Assembly: GCF_030272615.1 (NCBI RefSeq)
Contig: NC_081405.1
Location: forward strand, 472,118,008-472,182,007
DNA from: Cryptomeria japonica
Taxonomy: Eukaryota; Streptophyta; Pinopsida; Cupressales; Cupressaceae
Length of the DNA stretch: 64,000 nucleotides
Direction of reading: 5' to 3'
The position numbers were made by a program, and so were the translations under genes. Below, one piece after another: positions 56,544-64,000 of this stretch. How positions within the stretch are numbered: the first letter of the stretch is position 1; the number at the start of each line of letters is the position of its first letter. The notes beneath the pieces were generated by a model. That model was not told where the DNA came from, did not search any database, and saw only the letters and a list, made by a program, of their open reading frames with translations.

Positions 56544-58702
56544 TGTAATGTCCCCCTTTTAGCCAATCATGTGGTGATCTGTTGTTAGCCCATTTTGCCT
56601 TGGTCCCGAGGGCTAACCATGACTTTACAAGGATTAGTGAGGGATTTGGCCTAAGCATTTCCAGTTTCAGGCCAATCAGAGGTGTTTTGACAGGGTTTCC
56701 AGATACTTACTATTTATAGTAAGTCAGCTATGGCTCAGTGACTAGAAATATTTGAAGCATTTTTGGATGTCAGTATTTTGGTGCATTTAATTCTTCATCA
56801 AGTTTGCCAATTTAGTGGACCATTAACTAATTGGACGATTAAATTAAAAGTTCCTCAAGTTAAATTTAAATATTTAGCTTTAATGATTAATTAATGTTGG
56901 GACTAATGTTTAAAGGGAAAAATTAAAAGTTCCCTTTCATTATGGAGACATAAGGGGATATTAATATTTTATTATAACATTTTTTATCCCAAATTTATAG
57001 TGTATTGGGAAATGTGCCCAAATGGAGTTATGAATAAGAGCTTTAAATGTTGTGTATCTTGGAGTTTGAGTTTTCCAGCATTTGAGGACGTAATCCCTCA
57101 TATGTGACATTTCCTATGCCTGTGAGAGACCAGGTCTGGGAAATTAAAAAACAAATTAGCATTGGAATGGATCGATAGATGTGGATATTTACAGTTAAGA
57201 CTGTGAATGCTCAGTTTTGGGGAAAATTGCAAATCATGTGACAGGTAGTCACCGTAGTTTACAGTGCTGAAGTATATTGCAGATTGTTTGTAATTTGGGA
57301 AGGGGGTTTAGACACGCCACCATTCCGTTTATGTGTAGACCCCTCAATGAAAACACAGCGAATTTAGAAGTTGCTGCTACTTACAGCACTCAGGTCACCA
57401 CAGTCCAAACTACAGTTGCTTGGCTCCTTGAAAATATCCCCTGCAATTTGTAGCTGGATTTTATGGAGTACGGCAGGGTGTGGGATGGGTAGCGCTTAGC
57501 ATATACATTGCAAGATATTCAACCACTTAAGTTGGGACGTGTAGGGAATGGAAGGGTTGTGGGTCGCAAACAGTGATATAGGACATAGCCACAACTTGAA
57601 CTAGCTCTTCAACGCCAATGATATTCCAGGTTTTTGAGTTGACATTTGTGATTAGAATGTCGATTTCATTTACTGGGCAGTTGTTTGAAAAATTGTTGTA
57701 GTATCCCTTGACTAATCTGACCTCAAGTTGTTGATTAAAGGCTCAAGGAATATTGTCAAACACTTTGCCAACAATCTGGTCTTGATGCTGATTGTTTTTT
57801 GTTTTTTTGGGGTTATTGAATGTGATTTGATATGCTGATATAACTTGAAAATATATTTGAGATGACCAAAAATAGATTGCAGCTACTAAATGAACTTGAA
57901 GTGCAAGCATATGATTGAGAATGATGATGCATATTCAGCTACAGCACTAAGGCAATTCTACAAACATTTACCATGCATTTTAAGGACTACAATATTCATC
58001 TACAGCAAAGGGACATTATTACAAACACTTGGCATGCATATTCAAGACTGAAATCTTCGACTACAGCAATTGGAAATTTGTCAAAAAATTAAAATGCAAC
58101 CTTTAATCTATTGATTATCTCTTTAAAGCCTTTTCAATACCAAAGCATACCCGGAATTTAGAAGATAACAGGATTACCAAAATTCCACTGCTCTGCAATT
58201 TGCAGACTTCTCCACGAGAAAACATCAATAAAAAATGAATCAAGAATGGTAAAATGATTGCCCGTACATACCTTTATGTCTTCCAAACCCACGCCCAATT
58301 TAGGGATTCAATTATACCATGATTCCAAGAGAATATTCTCTTTTGGTTGGGTGTACCACATGAGGTTATAATAATCATTAAAGTGGGGCCATTTCATTTA
58401 AAGTTGCAATTGCCAAGTTAGGTGTGCAAGATGGGGGTCACTTTATGATTTTAAGTTACACTTTATAAACATCTTTTATAAAGTCACCTTTTAATGTAAT
58501 ATTGCCACTTAAGGTAAAAGTAACTTCATAATATAATGACATAAAGTAACTTAAAAATATAACATCCCAAAGCCAAAATTGGCTAAGTATGAAACCTTTT
58601 ACAACCAAAATCATCTACTGTCCACTAAATTCACCTGGGGAGATGGCTAACAGATGAATCTCTGACTCTTGAGTGATTAGTTAGGAAAGTGGGGACATTA
58701 CA
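56544..58702. mobile_element. LTR pieces in opposite orientation, TGTAATGTCCCC at both ends
   Basis: The segment starts TGTAATGTCCCC on the plus strand at 56544, cutting the hAT relic, and ends GGGGACATTACA at 58702. The same 12-mer starts the solo LTR at 61919, so each end looks like an LTR start and two LTRs seem to face each other. The plus-sense piece has the U3 palindrome CTTACTATTTATAGTAAG (56706-56723). The join between the pieces could not be placed; no coding domain lies inside. No matching TSD was found. Confidence 0.5.
57930..58078. repeat. Minisatellite, ~63-bp unit, about 2.4 copies
   Basis: The pattern TATTCAGCTACAGCA ... ACAAACATTTACCATGCAT is repeated as TATTCATCTACAGCA ... 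ACAAACACTTGGCATGCAT and then TCTTCGACTACAGCA, with substitutions. Confidence 0.7.
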
Positions 58703-59266
58703 AGCACAATCGAAGAGAGGCTACGTTCTCCAAGATTGAATTTATAGCAAAACCCTAAGTTTCTTCTTCAAAGCCAAAGCTTCTCTCGAAAAGACAAAAT
58801 GTTGAAAATGATTCAAGAATGAATTAAATGAAATCAAAATGCCCTTTTATAATGTTTAATTTGCATTTGTCTTCATCTCCTTTAATTTACTTTAATTTCA
58901 TTTCTTTTCCCTCCTTTTTGGTGCACAATATTAAAATATAAAGTATACTTTATTATTCACTTATAACTCCCCTTTTAAATAAAGTCCACTTAATTTATTA
59001 ATGATATGCACTTAATAATTAATTATCTAAGTTACTGGTTCGGGTTCGGATTCAGGTTCGGATTCGGGTACGGATTCACGGATTTAGCAACAACAAAAAA
59101 AAATCCTAGGTACGGGTACAGGTTTGTCCATACATACATATATATATATATACATACATATGTCATATATTATATATATGTTCAAACATCAAAATTATAA
59201 ATATATATGTTCACAGTTCAAACTTCAAACATACAATGTGACTTTCCCATACAATGATACATAAAT
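58703..59266. other. Unassigned sequence with GGTTCGG repeats and AT microsatellite
   Basis: A run of GGTTCGGATTC-like units occupies 59037-59083, and TA/CATA simple repeats occupy 59132-59185. No gene seen. Confidence 0.5.
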
Positions 59267-59903
59267 GATAATAGATAAATCATAAATCCATAATTGCCAA
59301 TGCCAATAAATAATCTGATATTCATATATCGTAAATGTAATATCATATTCATAATTTGCAAAAAAAAATAATATTCAAGTTTCAAATTGATTCAAGTTTG
59401 TTTATACATTTTTGACTTTTTTGACCTATAATTTTCATGTTTGGTTATACTTTTTTGATTTGTATGACCCATGGGCCCCGTTTTTGGGAACCCACGGGCC
59501 TTGGTTCTCCCTGGGCTCCACCTGGGTCCTGCCCAGGTGGCTGGGTTCTCTGTGGCAGTCACCTAGGCAGGACCCGGATGTAACCCAAGGAGAACTAGGC
59601 TTGGACCAGGACCGGGCAAGAACCAGGACCTGGACCCAGCCTTTTTCCCCAAGAACCAATACCTGAGTTAATTATTATTAAAGTATAAATTTAATAATAA
59701 TTATAACATTAGAACTTCATTATTTCTCAATTTCGTCTAAACCTGGGAGTTAACCAATATATCCACTGTGCATCCAACTGCCTTACTAAAAATAGTAAGG
59801 ATCTCTCTCCAACCACTGACTTACTATAAATAGTAAGTCTCTCAAAATGGAACCAGAAACCTCTTAATAGCCTAGCCTCAGTTTATACCAACAAACTGGA
59901 GAG
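59267..59903. repeat. Tandem duplication, unit 1 (637 bp)
   Basis: Repeated at 59904-60547. I see one substitution (GACCCGGATG against GACCCGGGTG) and one 7-bp difference (an extra CATAAAT in unit 2). It contains a GC-rich block (59470-59645), hairpins CCTTACTAAAAATAGTAAGG (59781) and ACTTACTATAAATAGTAAGT (59819), and no credible gene; the open frames in the GC-rich block occur on both strands. Confidence 0.9.
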
Positions 59904-60547
59904 GATAATAGATAAATCATAAATCATAAATCCATAATTGCCAATGCCAATAAATAATCTGATATTCATATATCGTAAATGTAATATCATATTCATAATT
60001 TGCAAAAAAAAATAATATTCAAGTTTCAAATTGATTCAAGTTTGTTTATACATTTTTGACTTTTTTGACCTATAATTTTCATGTTTGGTTATACTTTTTT
60101 GATTTGTATGACCCATGGGCCCCGTTTTTGGGAACCCACGGGCCTTGGTTCTCCCTGGGCTCCACCTGGGTCCTGCCCAGGTGGCTGGGTTCTCTGTGGC
60201 AGTCACCTAGGCAGGACCCGGGTGTAACCCAAGGAGAACTAGGCTTGGACCAGGACCGGGCAAGAACCAGGACCTGGACCCAGCCTTTTTCCCCAAGAAC
60301 CAATACCTGAGTTAATTATTATTAAAGTATAAATTTAATAATAATTATAACATTAGAACTTCATTATTTCTCAATTTCGTCTAAACCTGGGAGTTAACCA
60401 ATATATCCACTGTGCATCCAACTGCCTTACTAAAAATAGTAAGGATCTCTCTCCAACCACTGACTTACTATAAATAGTAAGTCTCTCAAAATGGAACCAG
60501 AAACCTCTTAATAGCCTAGCCTCAGTTTATACCAACAAACTGGAGAG
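59904..60547. repeat. Tandem duplication, unit 2 (644 bp)
   Basis: Second copy of 59267-59903. Both units lie within sequence that on the minus strand leads to an LTR-like start at 60684. Confidence 0.9.
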
Positions 60548-60684
60548 GAAAACACTACCAACTGCCACCTGAAGAGCTCCATAACACCCAAACTAGACCC
60601 TCTAATCCACCATACTAGCCTATGAAGGTCAAATGATAGGCTAATCCTTCAAACTTTGATGTTCATGAAAATGGGGACATTACA
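60548..60684 (-). repeat. LTR start, minus orientation
   Basis: The minus strand begins TGTAATGTCCCC at 60684 and continues through the tandem units, in which the U3-like hairpins followed by GGCAGTTGG occur. The LTR's other end and any internal region were not found. Confidence 0.5.
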
Positions 60685-60934
60685 ATTGTGATAACCCTAT
60701 GAATGGAATGTAATATTTTGAAGATTGAAACTTAAGTAATTTAAGTTGGTTTGAGTTGCAATTACCTTAGAACTAAGTTGTATAAACTCGTTGATACTTG
60801 AATCATAAGTTTTGGAATGAAAAGTATGCATGCAAAACTGTTATGACACCAAACACACCATGTTCACTTAGCAGCAATGACATGTCAAACTGAAGAAAAA
60901 AATATATAATTCCTCCAAAGCTCAAACAGTTACA
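60685..60934 (+). repeat. Probable 3' end of a gypsy 5' LTR
   Basis: Ends AACAGTTACA two bases before a perfect initiator-Met PBS. Only the final 250 bp can be delimited, because another LTR abuts at 60684. Confidence 0.5.
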
Positions 60935-60935
60935 A

Positions 60936-60947
60936 TGGTATCAGAGC
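60936..60947 (+). promoter_or_regulatory. Primer binding site (initiator-Met tRNA)
   Basis: TGGTATCAGAGC, a perfect match to the usual plant LTR-element PBS, 29 bp before the gag ATG. Confidence 0.85.
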
Positions 60948-60975
60948 TACAAGTCCTACCATCTTGTGAGGGTTA

Positions 60976-63900
60976 ATGAGTGATAGAGAAAGAGGGTATT
61001 ATCGACGTGAGTTGAGAAAAGCATGGCAAGCACCACCAATTCTTGAAGGTGAAACTGTGTCTGGTATTTTGGGCATCAATCGAGGTTCATCTTCACAACA
61101 GGGTGACCCATTCTCAACAGAAAATATGGGTGATAGTGATGATGAAAGACCAGAACCAAGTACCAAGGATATGCTTAATGATTTGGCTAGAGGACAGTGA
61201 GAGCTTCAAATGTCATTGCAGCAGATGGCAGCTCTTATGAATCAGCATTTAGCATTAATGAATGATGGAAACAACGAAAATCAAGGTAATCTTAACCCAG
61301 GTGGACAAGGGGAACAATGGCAATGATGTCGGCTCGGTGAATAATGGGGGTGCAAGACAGCAGAATAGAGCAGGATCAGCAAGCACTAAGCCTCTTATGC
61401 CATGCTTTCCACCTAGACAGAATGACCAAAACAATGACCCCACTCAACAGGAGATACAAGATCAGATTTTACCTGATTGGAGGAATTTTGGGTTAGATTT
61501 TCAGGCTGAAATGTCATTCATAAATTACATGGATTTTAGAATGGGACATTTACCTATTAGGGGCAACAGGCAACAACATTATGACCTCAAGAAGAAAATA
61601 GGACAGCTCACAATACCTTTCTTTGATGGTACAGGAAAGACTACAGCAAGGGCCTGGGTTCAAAAACTTGACACATATTTTCATCTTAACCCAATGCCAG
61701 AAGAAGATGCCATCAAATATGCAGCTTTACACTTAGATGGCAGCGCTCATGAGTGGTGGCACCATGGTATGGTGACCTTGGGACATGCGCAGATTGTCAC
61801 TTATGTAGAGTTTACAGAGAAGCCAATTGACAGATCTGACACTAAGGACCCTAAGTTGCATTTTAAGGCGTTGGCACAACTTAGACAATGGGGATCAGTT
61901 GATACATATGTTGTTGAATGTAATGTCCCCTTTTCTAGGTGACATGAGATGAGCAGGGGTTGACCTACCATTCGAGTTCCCGTAGGTCAATGACATGGTT
62001 AGGGGACTCATTCTGAGGGTCATGGAGCTTTGTAGGGGCTCTATGAGCCATTTTGGACCATCAGACGATAGTTCCTATTTTTTAGGGAGAACTGGCAGTT
62101 GACTGAATGACCACCTGGGGGACCAAGGAGTAGAGCAGGATCCTTTTGAGCAGTTACAGGTGTTTGGAGAGAGGTTCCTACTTTTTAGGGCGATTCCCTA
62201 CTTTTTAGGAGGTTGTGGCAGTTTCCATATTTGAGGTTCCACAGGACCATACCATGGTTTCAGTTTCAAGAAGATTGGGTGTGTTTTCTAGTTTCTAGGA
62301 GCATCCCTAGATTTTAGGGATGGGACTGCCAGTTGGCCCATCTTGTCCGGCATTAGTCACAGGCAAGTGACAAAGTCAGATTCATGTTTAGTTGGTTATT
62401 TTGGGCTATTATTGGATCTATAGAAATATTTTAATATATTTAAATATTTCCTAAGTTAGAGATTAAATAAATTAAAATAAGGCTATGTATATAGCCATTT
62501 CGGAATAATAAGGGGTTTTTGGCTTCATCTGGTTTGATATGCCTATGTGTTATAGCTCGTTGGAAAGGTCTTGAACTTTGCTACATGATTCTCACCTCCC
62601 GGAGTCTTTTTGGATGCTTGAAGCTATTTATTCGCAATAAAGTGATATTTTTCTATAGTTACGCCATAATTGGTAAAGTGTCATTTTAATTATAAAGCAC
62701 AAGCTTTATTATTCTTTAGGGTTCGACTTGCAAAGGGAAAGGAGTTATAAGGAGATGAAAACCTAATTGATAGCATCTTTGATCATTTTGAAACTTGTGA
62801 ATTTGGGAATTGCTCTGGAAGAGTGATTTTGGTCTGGTACGCAAACCCCAAGTCCGAGCTTGCTGGGACGTAGCCCTCAGTAGGAGTTGACAGTGGATTT
62901 ATCCTGGATTGCACACAGATTGTCAAAGGTAGAAGACACATCTTCTTGTCCTAAAGATTCAACGTGCATATTGGGGGTTTCAACAGGGCAGCTGGTCTAT
63001 TTCAGCTAGCACGTGATTTGCAGCAGCTTCCACGCCTCCTTTGCAACCATGCCTTGTTTGTATGTTGGCTTGAAGGGTTGTATTCATCTTATTTGGTCTT
63101 CCTTGTTCGTTGCCAGTAATATTCCTCCATCTAGCATCAATCCAGATTGAGAACAGCTCCAAATAAATGTATGGATTCTTGCTGAATACAAAACTAGGTT
63201 ATTTGCCTGGTATGATTTGCAGTATTTTCAGATTGCTTAAGTGTTCTTACATATGAACATTGTTTACTGTTTTATTTCACAGTTGTTGCTATTTATCAAT
63301 TACTTTACTTATAACATCAAAACCCAAAAAGAAACAATCCCTTTCTGCAACTTCTGCCTATTCTATAAGATCACCGGAAAATTACAAAAATATAGTATGT
63401 TTAATTAAGAATTTACAGCAGCAACAGCAAAAGGATCCATTTTGGATCTTTCATTGAATTTCAGAGGTTAGCAGTGTTGGTGACTGATATTTCAGAGAGG
63501 AGATTGGTTGTCTTATTTATGGATGGTTTGTCAGATCCTTTATGGGTCAAGGGTCATGAATCCTTTGACTTTACAGGGAGCTATTAAAAAGGCTAGAGAC
63601 TTGGCACCTTCATCCTATAAAAGTAAATTTCAGCCTAAGGACTCCCATTATAGGAAAGACAAAAATAAGAAACCACATAAAAAAGACACACAATAGACAC
63701 ATGAGGGTGCTAAGAAATTGGATAATGATCAGCTGAATGAGCTTAGGAGGAAAAAACTATGTTTTCATTGCAGGGAGCCATGGGACCCTTCCCATAAGTG
63801 TCCTCTTAAGGCCAAGGCCAAACAGAATGAATATTTTTCAGCAAAGGATATAGCTTCTGAGAGTTTAGAAAATTCATCAGCTTCTGGGAATAGTGATGGT

Positions 63901-64000
63901 GGATCAGCAGCTGGAGGGAATTCCAGTGATGACAGGGTGTTAGCACGTTTGACAAGTACCCAAAAGGCAATCACCTTCAAAGTTCGTGGAGTGATACAGG
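60976..64000 (+). pseudogene. Ty3/gypsy gag, split by a solo LTR, running off the window
   Basis: Start ATG at 60976 (MSDRERGYYRRELRKAW). A TGA at 61198 (from CGA) and a shift near 61300 break the N-terminal part. The capsid core in frame 2 reads IPFFDGTGKTTARAWVQKLDTYF, KYAALHLDGSAHEWW and LHFKALAQLRQWGSVDTYVVE, where the solo LTR (61919-63453) interrupts. It resumes EFQRLAVLVTDISERRLVVLFMDGLSDPL at 63456, shifts near 63550, and continues LQGAIKKARDLAPSS to a zinc knuckle CFHCREPWDPSHKC (about 63750) and an acidic Ser/Gly linker. The last residues (STQKAITFKVRGVI) are where the protease domain of this gypsy type begins. Confidence 0.85.
61919..63453 (+). mobile_element. Solo LTR, family A/B, copy B (1,535 bp)
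   Basis: Starts TGTAATGTCCCC, ends GGATCTTTCA, and is flanked by TTGAA at 61914-61918 and 63454-63458. Removing it and one TSD copy restores a continuous gag frame. It matches copy A at 45762-47163. The U3 has four hairpin modules (62073-62086, 62177-62190, 62196-62209, 62305-62319), most followed within ~20 bp by GGCAGTT or GCCAGTTG. Confidence 0.9.

Noticed and set aside
59037-59083. Telomere-like repeat (GGTTCGG units)
   Set aside because: The unit does not match plant telomere TTTAGGG or a known variant, and only a few degenerate copies exist.
59412-60310. Open frames of 74-84 codons on both strands in the GC-rich block of the tandem units
   Set aside because: Present on both strands of the same GC-rich, repeat-like block and duplicated with it; no domain or codon signal.

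Overview
This looks like a retrotransposon-dominated stretch of nuclear DNA from a plant with a large, AT-rich genome. The grounds are plant-type Ty3/gypsy elements (one with a chromodomain), plant Ty1/copia elements, plant L1-type LINE ORF1 fragments, a hAT transposase relic, and the last exon of a plant-type soluble epoxide hydrolase. A gymnosperm-like genome would fit the long decayed LTRs and nesting, but that is inference; no clade marker was seen. I found no rRNA, tRNA or CRISPR array. The only segment that looks like an ordinary host gene is the exon at 53086-53371 (minus).

Layout. 1-13365: minus-strand Ty3/gypsy material reading INT C-terminus, a ~1,060-codon extra ORF, LTR, PBS, gag, protease and an RNase H-like domain; this is an element 3' end, a shared LTR and an element 5' end. 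The LTR is split by a pol-less copia-type element (2925-8576). 13370-15480: truncated copia gag-PR-INT. 17260-20381: copia 3' end with one LTR, plus a head-to-head inverted duplication with two 946-bp arms. 20860-22500 and 31020-32702: LINE copies that keep ORF1 only. 23041-23739: foldback element with long inverted repeats. 25389-31019: a ~190-bp hairpin element split by a complete chromovirus (25439-30877, TSD CCATC) whose integrase core is deleted. 35981-43983: gypsy-like element with ~1.9-kb LTRs and no recognisable pol, lying against the gypsy RNase H-integrase relic at 43984-45185. 45762-47163 and 61919-63453: two solo LTRs of one family with intact TSDs (AGAGA, TTGAA). 48365-49950: intronless retroposon with a 408-codon frame. 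51150-52430: diverged ~490-bp tandem repeat. 53086-53371: epoxide hydrolase exon. 55430-56540: hAT relic. 56544-60684: LTR pieces sharing the terminus TGTAATGTCCCC, including a near-identical ~640-bp tandem duplication. 60936-64000: gypsy PBS and gag, split by the second solo LTR.

Almost every reading frame is broken. In the best-preserved one (8882-12073) the stops I checked can all be derived from CAA, CAG or CGA by C-to-T change, and no frameshift is visible, which is the pattern expected from decay at methylated cytosines. The most unusual points are the architecture shared by the extra ORFs of a copia-type and a gypsy-type element, the protease-to-RNase H order at the left edge, the ORF1-only LINEs, the precise integrase-core loss, and a hairpin-plus-CAGTTG module repeated in the U3 of several otherwise diverged LTRs.
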